From: Nocardioides coralli
GTDB taxonomy: Bacteria; Actinomycetota; Actinomycetes; Propionibacteriales; Nocardioidaceae
Direction of reading: 5' to 3'
NCBI RefSeq assembly: GCF_019880385.1
Contig: NZ_CP082273.1
Location: 3,224,001 to 3,288,000, forward strand
DNA: 64,000 bases
The notes under the pieces were generated by a model that was not told the DNA's origin, made no database searches, and saw only the letters and a list, made by a program, of their open reading frames with translations. The position numbers were made by a program, and so were the translations under genes. Positions 9,356 to 20,436 of this stretch are shown here, piece by piece (the stretch's first letter is position 1; the number at the start of each line of letters is the position of its first letter).

Positions 9356-9357
<2 letters not shown>
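9283..9357 (-). repeat. 32-bp-period GTGACGG repeat, three units
   Basis: The core AGTGACGG(C/G)TC occurs at 9283-9293, 9315-9325 and 9347-9357, exactly 32 bp apart. The intervening bases vary, with a loosely conserved CTGC(A/G) before the core. The last core overlaps the hutU stop codon. The same core and the same 32-bp period recur at 50264-50553. The period is not a multiple of three, so the array is not coding. Function unknown. Confidence 0.75.
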
Positions 9358-11052
<1,695 letters not shown>

Positions 11053-11056
<4 letters not shown>

Positions 11057-12603
11057 GGCAGCTCTCCGATCACGTCGCGGACCGCCGCGAGGACGGCACC
11101 GGACTGGACGAGGTGGACACAGGTCTCGATCTCGGGCGACAGGTGGCGGTCGGGGCCGGGGCCGGCGACGCCGGACTGGCGGAGCAGCCGCACCACGGCG
11201 CCGGTGGCGGGCGAGGGCTCCAGCGGGGCGCGCAGGTCGAGGGCACGCGCGGCGGTCAGCACCTCGACCGCGACGACGCGGGAGAGCCCGTCGACCGAGC
11301 GCCGGAGCTTGCGTGCCGCCGACCAGCCCATCGACACGTGATCCTCCTGCATCGCGCTGGACGGGATGGAGTCGACGCTGGCGGGCACGGCGAGGCGCTT
11401 GAGCTCGGAGACGATCGCGGCCTGGGTGTACTGCGCGATCATGTGGCCGCTGTCGACGCCGGGGTCGTCGGCGAGGAAGGGCGGCAGACCGTGGTTGCGC
11501 GCCTTGTCGAGGAACCGGTCCGTACGCCGCTCGCTGATCGAGGCCACGTCGGCGGCGACGATCGCGAGGAAGTCGAGCACGTAGGCCACGGGCGCGCCGT
11601 GGAAGTTGCCGTTGGACTCGACCCGGTGCTCCTCGGGCAGCACCACCGGGTTGTCGACGGCCGCCGCCAGCTCACGACCGGCCACCGTCGCGGCGTGCTC
11701 GACGGTGTCGCGGGCAGCGCCATGTACCTGGGGCGAGCAGCGCAGCGAGTAGGCGTCCTGCACCCGGTTGCAGTCGGGGCCGCGGTGGGAGGCGACCACC
11801 CCGGAGTCGGCCAGCAGCGCGGTGAGGTTGGCTGCGGACACGGCCTGTCCCGGGTGCGGCCGGATGGCCTGCAGCTCGGGGGCGAAGACCCGGTCGGTCC
11901 CGAGCTGGGCCTCGACCGACATCGCGGCGGCGACGTCGGCGGTGCGCAGCAGGGTACGCAGGTCCTCGATCGCCAGCACCAGCATGCCGAGCATCCCGTC
12001 GGTGCCGTTGATGAGGGCAAGACCTTCCTTGGCCCCGAGCTCGAGCGGCGCGAGCCCGGCCGCCGCGAGCGCGTCCGCCGCCGGCAGCAGCCGGCCGTCG
12101 GCGTCGCGCGCCTCGCCCTCGCCCATCAGCGCCAGCGCGCAGTGGGACAGCGGCGCCAGGTCGCCGGAGCACCCGAGCGACCCGTACTCGTGCACGACCG
12201 GGGTGATGCCGTGCGTCAGGAGGTCGGCGATCAGGCGCGCCGTCTCGAGCCGGATCCCGGTGTGCCCGGTGGCCAGCGTCGAGAGCCGCAGCAGCATCAG
12301 GGCGCGGACCACCTCGCGCTCCACCTCGGGCCCCGAGCCCGCGGCGTGCGAACGAACCAGCGACCGCTGGAGCTGGGCCCGGAGGTCGGTGGGGATGTGG
12401 CGGGTCGCGAGCGCCCCGAACCCGGTCGAGATGCCGTACGCCGGGGTGGCGGCCCCGGCCAGCTCCTCGACCACCGCGCGGGCACGCTGGATCGCGCTCT
12501 CGGCGTCGGCCGACAGCGTCACGGCCGCGCCGCGGCGGGCCACGGCCACCACGTCGGCGAAGGACACCGGGCCGACGTCGACGGTCACGTGGGAGTCGGT
12601 CAT
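11053..12603 (-). CDS. hutH: Histidine ammonia-lyase HutH
   Basis: The 516-aa enzyme deaminates L-histidine to trans-urocanate, the entry step of the pathway. It belongs to the MIO-dependent aromatic ammonia-lyases. The catalytic Tyr loop is [15 protein letters not shown] (about residue 57), and the prosthetic-group tripeptide lies in [14 protein letters not shown]; here it reads Cys145-Ser146-Gly147 rather than the textbook Ala-Ser-Gly, a variant I recall from actinobacterial histidases. The [23 protein letters not shown] and [15 protein letters not shown] motifs are present. The ATG at 12603 is chosen for its GAGGG upstream; an ATG three codons earlier is possible. It leads the hutHU operon and diverges from the IclR gene. 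Confidence 0.96.
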
Positions 12604-12659
12604 GGCCCTCATCCAACTCGCGTCGCGGCATGCCGACCAGTGCTGGCCCGGGTGCTGTC

Positions 12660-12675
12660 GTCTCGGATCCGAGAC
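12660..12675. promoter_or_regulatory. Candidate IclR (hut) operator, copy 2
   Basis: GTCTCGGATCCGAGAC is a perfect 16-bp palindrome in the 93-bp gap between hutH and the IclR gene. It covers the -35 and spacer region of a plausible iclR promoter whose -10 (TAGGGT, 12684-12689) ends 7 nt before the GTG. This placement fits autoregulation plus control of hutHU. The copy at 4293-4308 differs by one base. Confidence 0.7.
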
Positions 12676-12696
12676 AACCGGACTAGGGTCGGGCGC

Positions 12697-13458
12697 GTGC
12701 CACACCAGGTCCCCGCCGCGACCCGCACCTTGCGGGTGCTCCGGTTCCTCGCCGCCCAGCCGGACCCCGCGCCGCTCGACCGCATCATGCGCGCCTGCGA
12801 GCTGCCGCGCAGCACGGCCTACCACCTGCTCAACGCGATGATCGAGGAGGGATTCGTGGTGCACCTGCCCGAGGACGCGCGCTACGGCCTGGGGCCCGCG
12901 GCGCACGAGGTGGGCGGCGGCTACGCGCGGCAGGCGCCGCTCTCCCGGATCGCACGCCGACCGCTCGCGGACCTCTCCGACTCCACCGGCCACAACGCCC
13001 ACCTCGCGGTGCTGCACGGACGCGACGTGCTCTACGTCATCGAGGAGCGGGCCCCGGGCCGCCCCAGCCTCGTGACCGACGTCGGGGTGCGGCTGCCGGC
13101 GCACCTCACCGCCAGCGGCCGCGCGATCCTGGCGGCCCTGCCGGCCGCCCAGGTGCGCGCGCTCTTCCCGGGACGCGACGCCTTCGCCTCCCGCCACGGC
13201 ACCGGGCCGACCTCCCCGAGCGCGCTGCGGGCGCTGCTCGTGGAGACACGGCAGCGTGGCTACGCCGTGGAGGACGGCGAGGTGACCCCCGGCTTCGCGA
13301 GCGTGGCGCACGTCGTGCTCGACCACACCGGCCACCCGGTCGCCGCGGTCGCGGTCACCGTCGCGGCCGAGGGGGCGGCGCCCACCACCCTGCTTCCCGA
13401 CGTACGCCGCACCGCCCGGGCGCTCACCACCCGGCTCGGCGGCCGCGTCAGTCCGTGA
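12697..13458 (+). CDS. IclR-family transcriptional regulator, probable hut regulator
   Basis: The 253-aa protein has an N-terminal winged HTH (about residues 5-70; LRVLRFLAA, ELPRSTAYHLLNAMIEEGF) and a C-terminal effector-binding domain with HLAVLHGRDVLYVIEE, LPAHLTASGRAILAAL and DGEVTPGFASVAHVV. IclR proteins bind DNA as dimers or tetramers and sense small aromatic or organic acids. Its position opposite hutHU and the palindrome in its own promoter make it the likely histidine-catabolism regulator; the effector is presumably histidine or urocanate, which is inference. GTG is the start because TAGGGT lies 7 nt upstream, suggesting a leaderless mRNA. Confidence 0.9.
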   Translation: MPHQVPAATRTLRVLRFLAAQPDPAPLDRIMRACELPRSTAYHLLNAMIEEGFVVHLPEDARYGLGPAAHEVGGGYARQAPLSRIARRPLADLSDSTGHNAHLAVLHGRDVLYVIEERAPGRPSLVTDVGVRLPAHLTASGRAILAALPAAQVRALFPGRDAFASRHGTGPTSPSALRALLVETRQRGYAVEDGEVTPGFASVAHVVLDHTGHPVAAVAVTVAAEGAAPTTLLPDVRRTARALTTRLGGRVSP

Positions 13459-14359
13459 GCTCCGCCGGCTCCACGACGACGTCGACCAGGGCGCCGTTGC
13501 GGACGACGGTGATCTCGGTGCGCCGGCCGATGGCCTCGGCGAACATCTGCTTCTGCAGCGACTGCGCGTCGCGCAGCGGGACGCCGTCGACGGCCAGGAT
13601 CACGTCGCCGCGGCGCAGCCCGCTGAGGTCGGCGGGGCTCGCCTCGATGACCTCGGCCACGCGCAGCGCGGTCCGCTGCCCGGTCCGCTCGGCGAGGACC
13701 GGCGTCAGCGACGTGGGTGCGGTCACCAGGCCCAGATAGGCGCGACGCACGCGGCCGTCGTGCATCAGGGCGTGGATGATCCGCCGGGTCGTCGCGTTGA
13801 CCGGGATGGCCAGGCCGACCCCGACGCCGGCGACCGCGGTGTTGATGCCGACCACCTGGCCACGGGAGTCCGCGAGCGCGCCCCCGGAGTTACCCGGGTT
13901 GAGCGCGGCGTCGGTCTGGATCACGTCCTCGATCAGCCGGCTGGTCGACCGACCACGCGCGGGCAGGCTGCGGCCGAGGGCGCTGACCACCCCGGCCGTG
14001 ACGGTGCCCGCCAGCCCGAGCGGGTTGCCGACAGCGACGACCAGGGAGCCCACGAGGAGGGCGTCCGCGTCGCCGTACTCCGCCGGGTCGGGCACGTCCC
14101 GGTCGGCCCGCACGATGGCCAGGTCGGACAACGGGTCGCGACCCACGACCGAGATCCGGGCGTTGGTGCCGTCCGCGAACTCCGCCTCGCCGCCCTCCGC
14201 CGACCCGACGACGTGGGCGTTGGTGACGAGGTGGCCCTCGCCGGTCAGCACGACCCCCGAGCCGGCGGCAGTGCCGCGCGGGCCCCGCATCCGCAGCGCC
14301 GCGACCCGGGGAGTGAGCGTGGCGGCCACCCTCGTCACGACCGACGAGTAGGCGTCCAT
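13448..14359 (-). CDS. HtrA/DegP-like trypsin-fold serine protease with PDZ domain, without visible membrane anchor
   Basis: The 303-aa protein has a trypsin-like domain (about residues 15-190) with the triad in VTNAHVVG (His), LSDLAIV (Asp) and ALNPGNSGGAL (Ser), then a single PDZ domain (about 205-300; VIEASPADLSGLRRGDVILAVDG). HtrA proteins degrade or refold damaged proteins, normally outside the membrane. Actinobacterial members usually have a transmembrane N-terminus, but none is seen here, either from this ATG or in the codons upstream, which are charged and Arg-rich. It may act in the cytoplasm or the true N-terminus may differ. Its 3' end overlaps the convergent IclR gene by 11 bp. 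Confidence 0.87.
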   Translation of the reverse strand: MDAYSSVVTRVAATLTPRVAALRMRGPRGTAAGSGVVLTGEGHLVTNAHVVGSAEGGEAEFADGTNARISVVGRDPLSDLAIVRADRDVPDPAEYGDADALLVGSLVVAVGNPLGLAGTVTAGVVSALGRSLPARGRSTSRLIEDVIQTDAALNPGNSGGALADSRGQVVGINTAVAGVGVGLAIPVNATTRRIIHALMHDGRVRRAYLGLVTAPTSLTPVLAERTGQRTALRVAEVIEASPADLSGLRRGDVILAVDGVPLRDAQSLQKQMFAEAIGRRTEITVVRNGALVDVVVEPAELTD

Positions 14360-14504
14360 GGCGTCCGCGGGCTCCACGCCGGGAGAACGGACGTCCCCAC
14401 CCGCGGATTCCGCTGTTCGCGCACGGCGGAAGCAGGCCGACGTGCGCGGAGTGACCTGCGGCTCGGCCGCTCGTTGGACCGGCATCGCCTACCGGGAGGT
14501 AACC

Positions 14505-16991
14505 GTGTCCGAACGCCGGAGGACCGTCCGTCGGCTCGCCGTCAGCGCCACCGCCGCCGCCGTCCTCGTGACCGGGGCGGTCACCACCGCCACCGCGGGT
14601 GACCGGGTCGGCGACCTGCTCCGCGGCTACGACCGTGGGACACAGGACGCCGCGCAGGCAGAGGAGGACCCGGCGGTCCACGCCGCCGCGGAGGACGGCC
14701 ATGGCCACGACCACGCCGACCCCGCCACCAAGAACGCGCTCTCACGGTCCGGCGAGACGGAGGGGACGGCTGACCCGACCAGCCCCACCGAGAAGGTCGC
14801 CAACGCCACCGCGGTTGCCGCGCGCCGGCAGACGACCCGGGAGCCCGAGCTCACCACCACGCCGGTGCGCCAGCCGCGTGCCCGCCACCCCCGCACCCGC
14901 TACGAGATGGCTGGCGGCTGCTACCGCCTCGTGCCGGGCGGCGAACCGCTCCACTTCCAGGCCACCGACCTCGGCTCCTACCTGCTCTACGACGCCGAGC
15001 GCCGGTTCGTGAGCGTCTCCGGCGACAAGGTGGCCGAGCCCGGTGACGACACCGTGTGGCGGGCGACGCGGCGTCGCGGCCGCACGGCGTTCACCAACGG
15101 TGACAGCCGGCTGCGGGTGGGCAACCGCTCCGCGTTCCGGCTGACCCTCACCGACGGCTGCACGGCCTATCCCGAGCCGGAGGTCAACGTGACGGGCGAC
15201 CCCTTCGCCGGCACCTCGCCCTTCCAGGAGGTGCGCGGCTACGTCGACGCCCACACCCACGGCATGGCCTTCGAGTTCCTCGGCGGCGGTGCCCACTGCG
15301 GCCGGCCGTGGCACCGGTTCGGCGCGCCGTACGCCCTCGTCGACTGCGAGGACCACCAGACCGGGCACAACCCGCTGGAGGCGCTCCTGTCCGGGGAGCC
15401 CTACCACGACCCCGTGGGCTGGCCGACGTTCCGTGACTGGCCGGCCCCCAACTCCCTGACCCACGAGGGCACTTACCACACGTGGATGGAGCGGGCCTGG
15501 CGCGGCGGGCAGCGGCTCTTCGTCAACCTGCTCGTCGAGAACAACCAGCTGTGCCAGCTCTACCCCTACGGACCCGACGGCACGCCCCGGAAGAACTCCT
15601 GCGACGACATGGACTCGATCCGGCTGCAGGCGCAGCGGATGTACGAGTTCCAGGACTACATCGACGCGCAGTGGGGCGGCCCCGGGCGCGGCTGGTACCG
15701 CATCGTGCGCAACCCGTGGCAGGCCCGCCGCGTCATCAACGCCGGCAAGATGGCGATCGTCATGGGCATCGAGACCAGCGTGCCCTTCGGTTGCACGTTC
15801 AAGGCCGGGCCCGGTGGCGACGTCCCGGCCGCCGAGTGCACCGCCGAGTCCATCGACCGGCAGCTCGCCGAGGTGCGCAAGCTCGGCGTGCGGCAGATGG
15901 AGCTGGTCAACAAGTTCGACAACGCGCTGTCCGGCGTCGCGGGCGACAACGGCGAGGTCGGCACGGCGGTCAACAGCGCCAACTTCCTCGAGACCCGCAC
16001 CTACTGGGACATGGAGCACTGCGAGCCCGCGCAGCCGGGCAAGCACGACAAGAACCAGATGGCCGCCCCCGAGATCTCGGCCGAGCAGCAGGACGCCCTC
16101 TTCGGCGCCATCAGCAAGCTGTACGGCACGCTCGGCACCACGCTGCCGGTCTACCCGCGCCCCGACCACTGCAACCAGCGCGGCCTGAGCAGCCTCGGCG
16201 CCCACCTGGTCGAGCGGCTGGCGCAGCACCACATGCTCGTCGACCCCGACCACATGAGCGTCAAGGCGCGCGACTCGCTGCTCGACCTGGTCGAGGAGCG
16301 TGCCTACCCCGGCGTGATCAGCAGCCACTCGTGGTCGACGCCTGACGCCTACCCGCGGATCTACGACCTGGGCGGCTTCATCGCGCCGTACGCCGGCGAC
16401 TCGACCGGGTTCGTGGAGAAGTGGCGTCGCCACGTCGAGTGGGCCAACCCGCGCTTCTACTTCGGGCTCGGGTTCGGTGCCGACATGAACGGTCTGGGCG
16501 CGCAGGGCGACCGGCGCGGCACCGACGTGCCCAACCCGGTGACCTACCCGTTCCAGGGGCTCGGCGGGGTGACCGTCGACCGGCAGCGTGCCGGCGAACG
16601 AGTGTGGGACATCAACGCCGACGGGGTGGCGCAGTACGGCCTCTACCCGGACTGGATCGAGGACCTCCGGCAGGTCGCCGACGCCGAGCAGGGAGACGGC
16701 GAGGCGATCCTGACCGACATGGCGCGCGGTGCCGAGGCCTACCTGCAGACGTGGGAGCGGGCGCAGGGCATCGACCCCGACTCCTGCCGCAACCCCGAGC
16801 TGCGGATGACCCCCGAGCAGCTCCGCGCAGCCGCGGAGCCGGGACTCACCACGCCGCGGCTGCTGCGGCGGCTCGGTCAGCCCTTCGAGCGGCGCGGCCT
16901 GAGCTACACCTGGTGCACCCGCGGGGGCGCCGACCGGATGGTCGTCGACCTCACCCCGGCCGGTCGCGTCGCCGGCGTACGCCGCGGCTGA
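14505..16991 (+). CDS. Large secreted metal-dependent hydrolase, peptidase M19-like
   Basis: The 828-aa protein begins with a twin-Arg-rich n-region and hydrophobic core (SERRRTVRRLAVSATAAAV ... TTATA), a clear export signal. A Pro/His/Asp-rich linker (about 35-130) and a ricin/lipocalin-like beta segment precede the catalytic domain (from about residue 245). Metal-site motifs are VDAHTHGMAFEF, MLVDPDHMS, ISSHSWSTPDAY and GLGFGADMNGLG, as in dipeptidase and amidohydrolase barrels. Substrate unknown; a secreted or cell-surface dipeptidase-like enzyme is the best guess. The GTG start follows a strong GGAGGT. It is divergent from the HtrA-like gene. Confidence 0.7.
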   Translation: MSERRRTVRRLAVSATAAAVLVTGAVTTATAGDRVGDLLRGYDRGTQDAAQAEEDPAVHAAAEDGHGHDHADPATKNALSRSGETEGTADPTSPTEKVANATAVAARRQTTREPELTTTPVRQPRARHPRTRYEMAGGCYRLVPGGEPLHFQATDLGSYLLYDAERRFVSVSGDKVAEPGDDTVWRATRRRGRTAFTNGDSRLRVGNRSAFRLTLTDGCTAYPEPEVNVTGDPFAGTSPFQEVRGYVDAHTHGMAFEFLGGGAHCGRPWHRFGAPYALVDCEDHQTGHNPLEALLSGEPYHDPVGWPTFRDWPAPNSLTHEGTYHTWMERAWRGGQRLFVNLLVENNQLCQLYPYGPDGTPRKNSCDDMDSIRLQAQRMYEFQDYIDAQWGGPGRGWYRIVRNPWQARRVINAGKMAIVMGIETSVPFGCTFKAGPGGDVPAAECTAESIDRQLAEVRKLGVRQMELVNKFDNALSGVAGDNGEVGTAVNSANFLETRTYWDMEHCEPAQPGKHDKNQMAAPEISAEQQDALFGAISKLYGTLGTTLPVYPRPDHCNQRGLSSLGAHLVERLAQHHMLVDPDHMSVKARDSLLDLVEERAYPGVISSHSWSTPDAYPRIYDLGGFIAPYAGDSTGFVEKWRRHVEWANPRFYFGLGFGADMNGLGAQGDRRGTDVPNPVTYPFQGLGGVTVDRQRAGERVWDINADGVAQYGLYPDWIEDLRQVADAEQGDGEAILTDMARGAEAYLQTWERAQGIDPDSCRNPELRMTPEQLRAAAEPGLTTPRLLRRLGQPFERRGLSYTWCTRGGADRMVVDLTPAGRVAGVRRG

Positions 16992-16994
16992 GGC

Positions 16995-17017
16995 GGCGGC
17001 GCACCCCCCGCGCCGCC
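16995..17017 (+). terminator. GC-rich hairpin after the M19-like gene
   Basis: An 8-bp perfect stem, GGCGGCGC and GCGCCGCC, encloses a 7-nt A/C loop, starting 4 nt after the stop codon. No T-run follows, which is usual for actinobacterial hairpin terminators. Confidence 0.55.
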
Positions 17018-17022
17018 ACCGG

Positions 17023-17035
17023 TTACCGAGGAGTA
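17023..17035. promoter_or_regulatory. Candidate fatty-acid-oxidation operator upstream of the Fe-S reductase
   Basis: TTACCGAGGAGTA lies 111 bp upstream of the Fe-S reductase start. It differs at two of 13 positions from TTACTGACGAGTA at 40913-40925, which is upstream of the FadE5-like acyl-CoA dehydrogenase. A TetR-type fatty-acid regulator is a plausible binder; none is encoded next to either gene. Confidence 0.4.
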
Positions 17036-17145
17036 GCCTTTCTCACACGTCCGCCCGACTGACCGCGGCGTCCCCTTCGCCGTAGTCTCGGCGCGACGAG
17101 TCGTGCACCAACCCGGCGCTCCCCCGCCGGACCGAGGAGACCGAA

Positions 17146-20100
17146 GTGGACTGGGTCCTGATCGTTGGCCTGCTGATCAACGCGATCGCACTCCCGATCG
17201 CCGCACGACGGGTGGTGTGGCTGGTCCGGCTGATCACCAGCGGGCAGCCGGCGCCGGACCGGATCGAGGGTGTCACCGGCCGGCTCGGGCTGGCGGTCCG
17301 CAACCAGGTGACCGAGGTTTTCGCCCAGCGCAAGCTGCTGAAGTGGACGGTGCCCGGCGCCGCCCACTTCTTCGTGTTCTGGGCCTTCGTGATCCTCGGC
17401 TCGGTCTACGTCGAGGCGTACGGCGTGCTGCTGGTCGCCGACGACTTCGCGATCCCGGTCATCGGCCGGTGGGAGCTGCTCGGATTCGCCCAGGACCTGA
17501 TCGCCCTGCTCGCCCTGGTCAGCCTCGGCGTCTTCGCGAAGATCCGGTTGCAGAACGACCCGGCCAAGCTCGGCCGCCGCTCCCGCTTCAAGGGCTCGCA
17601 CCTCGGTGGGGCGTGGCTCGTGCTGTTCATGATCGTCAACGTCATCTGGACGATGTTCCTGTTCCGCGGCGCCGCCTCCGCGCTGGGCCACCTGCCCTAC
17701 GACATCGGGGCGTTCGCCTCGGTGCTGCTGGGCAACGCGCTCGACGGTCTCAGCGAGGGCACCCTGCGGGTGCTCGAGGGCATCGGGCTGCTGCTCCACA
17801 TCGGCGTCATGCTGGTCTTCCTGGTGATCGTGCTCAACTCCAAGCACCTCCACATCTTCGTGGCGCCGCTCAACGTGCTGTTCAAGCGCGACCCGGTCGC
17901 CCTGGGCGCCGCCAAGCCGCTCACCTCCGGCGGTCGGCCCGTCACGCTCGACGACATCGAGGAGATGGACGAGGACACCACCCTCGGCATCGGCTCGATC
18001 GAGGACTTCTCCTGGAAGGGGATGCTCGACTTCGCGACCTGCACCGAGTGCGGCCGCTGCCAGGACCAGTGCCCGGCGTGGAACACCGAGAAGCCGCTCA
18101 GCCCCAAGATGCTGATCATGAACCTGCGGGACCACGCGTTCCACATCGGGTCCTACCTGCAGGCCGACCAGGCCAAGCGCGACAAGATGCTCGAGGCCGA
18201 CCCCGAGCTGGCCGCGGAGGTGGAGCGGGCGCTGGTCGGCGCGACCGAGGGCGAGGCGTGGCACCCGACCGGCGGCGGGGTCATCGACCCCGACGTGCTG
18301 TGGTCCTGTGTCACCTGCGGTGCGTGCGTGCAGCAGTGCCCGGTCGACATCGAGCACGTCGACCACATCGTCGACATGCGCCGCTACCAGGTGCTGGTGG
18401 AGTCCAACTTCCCCGCCGAGCTCAACCAGCTCTTCAAGGGCATGGAGTCCAAGGGCAACCCCTGGAACCTCTCGCCGAACATGCGCATGGACTGGGCCCA
18501 GGGCCTCGACTTCGACGTGCCCGTCGTGGGCGAGGACCTCGAGTCGCTGGAGTCGGTCGACTGGCTGTTCTGGGTCGGCTGCGCCGGCGCCTACGAGGAC
18601 CGCGCCAAGAAGACCACCCGCGCGGTGGCCGAGCTGCTCAACATCGCCGGCGTCTCGTTCGGCGTCCTCGGCAAGGGCGAGACCTGCACCGGCGACTCCG
18701 CCCGCCGGGCTGGCAACGAGTTCGTCTTCCAGGGCCTGGCCCAGCAGAACGTCGAGACCTTCAAGGAGTTCAAGGTCAAGCAGGTCGTCTCCACCTGCGC
18801 CCACTGCTTCAACACGCTGCGCAACGAGTACAAGGAGTTCGGCATCGAGCTGGAGGTGGTCCACCACACCCAGCTGCTCAACCGGCTGGTCCGCGAGGGG
18901 AAGCTCACGCCCGTCACCGACGGCGCCGGGACCGACAAGCGATCGATCACCTACCACGACCCGTGCTACGTCGGCCGCCACAACCAGGTCTACTCGCCCC
19001 CGCGCGAGCTGCTCCAGATCATGCCCGGTGCCGAGCTCGTCGAGATGGAGCGGAACTCCGAGCGCTCGTTCTGCTGCGGCGCCGGCGGTGCCCGGATGTG
19101 GATGGAGGAGACGATCGGTGAGCGGATCAACCTCAACCGCACCACCGAGGCCGTCGGCACCGGCGCCGACCAGATCGCCGTAGGCTGCCCGTTCTGCCGG
19201 GTGATGCTGTCCGACGGCCTGACCGCGCTGCAGGACTCCGGCGAGGCCCGCGAGGAGGTCGAGGTCCTCGACGTCGCCCAGATGCTGCTGGCCTCGGTCA
19301 AGGGCGAGCCGGCGACGAAGCCCAGGAAGGCCGCCGCCGGTGCGACCGCCAAGGCCGGCGCCGCGGCCGGTGGCGGAGCCGGGACCGCGACCCTCGAGCG
19401 CGACGAGGCCACCGCGGCCGAGCCCGCCGCCGGCGACGCCACCCAGACCGCCGACACCGTCACCGAGACCGCCGACGCGGGCCCCGCGGCCAAGGCCTCG
19501 GGTGGCGGTTCGCTGTTCGACCTCGGCGGCGAGGACGAGCCCGAGCCGGCCACGACGGCCGAGGACAAGTCCGTCCCCGACGAGGCGAAGGCTGCCGAAC
19601 CGGCGAGCTCCGGCGGTTCGCTCTTCGACCTCGGTGGCGACGACGAGCCGGCAGCTCCCGAGGCGACGAAGGCCCAGTCCTCGGAGCAGGACCTCGGTGG
19701 GGGCTCGCTCTTCGACCTGGGCAGCGACGAGCCCGCCCCCGCGGCATCGGAGGCGGCAGCTGCGGAGCCGGCCGCAAAGCCTGGGCCACCGCCCGCGGAC
19801 GAGCCGGCGCAGGACCTCGGCGCCGGCGGCTCGCTCTTCGACCTCGGCACCGACGAGCCCGGGGGCACCGGCAGCACTGACACCGCTGGCAGCACTGACA
19901 CCGCGGAGCCCGCGACTCCCACGCCCACGGAGACGAACCAGTCCGAGAAGAACGCTGCGCCGGAGATCACCGAGGCTCCCGCCTCGCCGGGCTCCTCCAT
20001 CCCCGAGGGCGGGTCGCTCTTCGACATCGACGCCCCCGCGGCACCGGAGTCGACCCAGGGAGCGGACGCGGACACGGAGACCGACGTCTCGACCGACGCC

Positions 20101-20406
20101 GATGCCCTGGCCGCGGAGGACCCCGAGCCGACCGTGTCGCCGTCCGCCGCGGACGACAGGCCGGACCCGGCCGCCCTCAGCCAGGCGGCGACGGCCGCTG
20201 CGAGTGACGACGAGCCCGCTGCGGAGCCGGTGGACACCGAGCCCGAGCCGGAGCAGCCGGCGTCGGGCGACGGCGACGACGGCGACGGCGACAGCGACGA
20301 GCCGGAGGACGACGAGCCGAAGCCTGCCGCTCGCGCCGACGGTCCGGGTCACCAGCCGAAGACCGACGTCGACATCAACGACTCGGGATCGCTCTTCGAC
20401 CTCTGA
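17146..20406 (+). CDS. EtfD/FadF-type membrane (Fe-S) reductase with repeated SLFDL tail
   Basis: This 1086-aa protein combines an N-terminal five- or six-helix nitrate-reductase-gamma-like membrane region (about 1-240), two 4Fe-4S motifs (CTECGRCQDQCP from Cys299; CVTCGACVQQCP from Cys388) and two CCG domains (CAHC at 551-554; CCGAGGARMW from 643). This is the layout of the mycobacterial EtfD / FadF family, which passes electrons from electron-transfer flavoprotein to menaquinone during fatty-acid oxidation. Residues about 725-1086 are an Ala/Pro/Glu/Asp-rich, probably disordered tail holding six copies of (G)GSLF-D-(L/I), the last ending the protein at SLFDL. The GTG start has GAGGAG upstream. 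The tail function is unknown. Confidence 0.85.
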   Translation: MDWVLIVGLLINAIALPIAARRVVWLVRLITSGQPAPDRIEGVTGRLGLAVRNQVTEVFAQRKLLKWTVPGAAHFFVFWAFVILGSVYVEAYGVLLVADDFAIPVIGRWELLGFAQDLIALLALVSLGVFAKIRLQNDPAKLGRRSRFKGSHLGGAWLVLFMIVNVIWTMFLFRGAASALGHLPYDIGAFASVLLGNALDGLSEGTLRVLEGIGLLLHIGVMLVFLVIVLNSKHLHIFVAPLNVLFKRDPVALGAAKPLTSGGRPVTLDDIEEMDEDTTLGIGSIEDFSWKGMLDFATCTECGRCQDQCPAWNTEKPLSPKMLIMNLRDHAFHIGSYLQADQAKRDKMLEADPELAAEVERALVGATEGEAWHPTGGGVIDPDVLWSCVTCGACVQQCPVDIEHVDHIVDMRRYQVLVESNFPAELNQLFKGMESKGNPWNLSPNMRMDWAQGLDFDVPVVGEDLESLESVDWLFWVGCAGAYEDRAKKTTRAVAELLNIAGVSFGVLGKGETCTGDSARRAGNEFVFQGLAQQNVETFKEFKVKQVVSTCAHCFNTLRNEYKEFGIELEVVHHTQLLNRLVREGKLTPVTDGAGTDKRSITYHDPCYVGRHNQVYSPPRELLQIMPGAELVEMERNSERSFCCGAGGARMWMEETIGERINLNRTTEAVGTGADQIAVGCPFCRVMLSDGLTALQDSGEAREEVEVLDVAQMLLASVKGEPATKPRKAAAGATAKAGAAAGGGAGTATLERDEATAAEPAAGDATQTADTVTETADAGPAAKASGGGSLFDLGGEDEPEPATTAEDKSVPDEAKAAEPASSGGSLFDLGGDDEPAAPEATKAQSSEQDLGGGSLFDLGSDEPAPAASEAAAAEPAAKPGPPPADEPAQDLGAGGSLFDLGTDEPGGTGSTDTAGSTDTAEPATPTPTETNQSEKNAAPEITEAPASPGSSIPEGGSLFDIDAPAAPESTQGADADTETDVSTDADALAAEDPEPTVSPSAADDRPDPAALSQAATAAASDDEPAAEPVDTEPEPEQPASGDGDDGDGDSDEPEDDEPKPAARADGPGHQPKTDVDINDSGSLFDL

Positions 20407-20436
20407 GCTGCCGGCTCACCAGCTCGCTGACGTCGA

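Noticed and set aside
17023..20352. A 1,109-codon open frame on the minus strand opposite the Fe-S reductase gene, and similar long antisense frames opposite hutI/hutF, hutH and FadE.
   Set aside because: They mirror the third-position GC bias of the genes on the other strand, have low-complexity Arg/Gly/Val-rich translations, and contain no recognisable domain.
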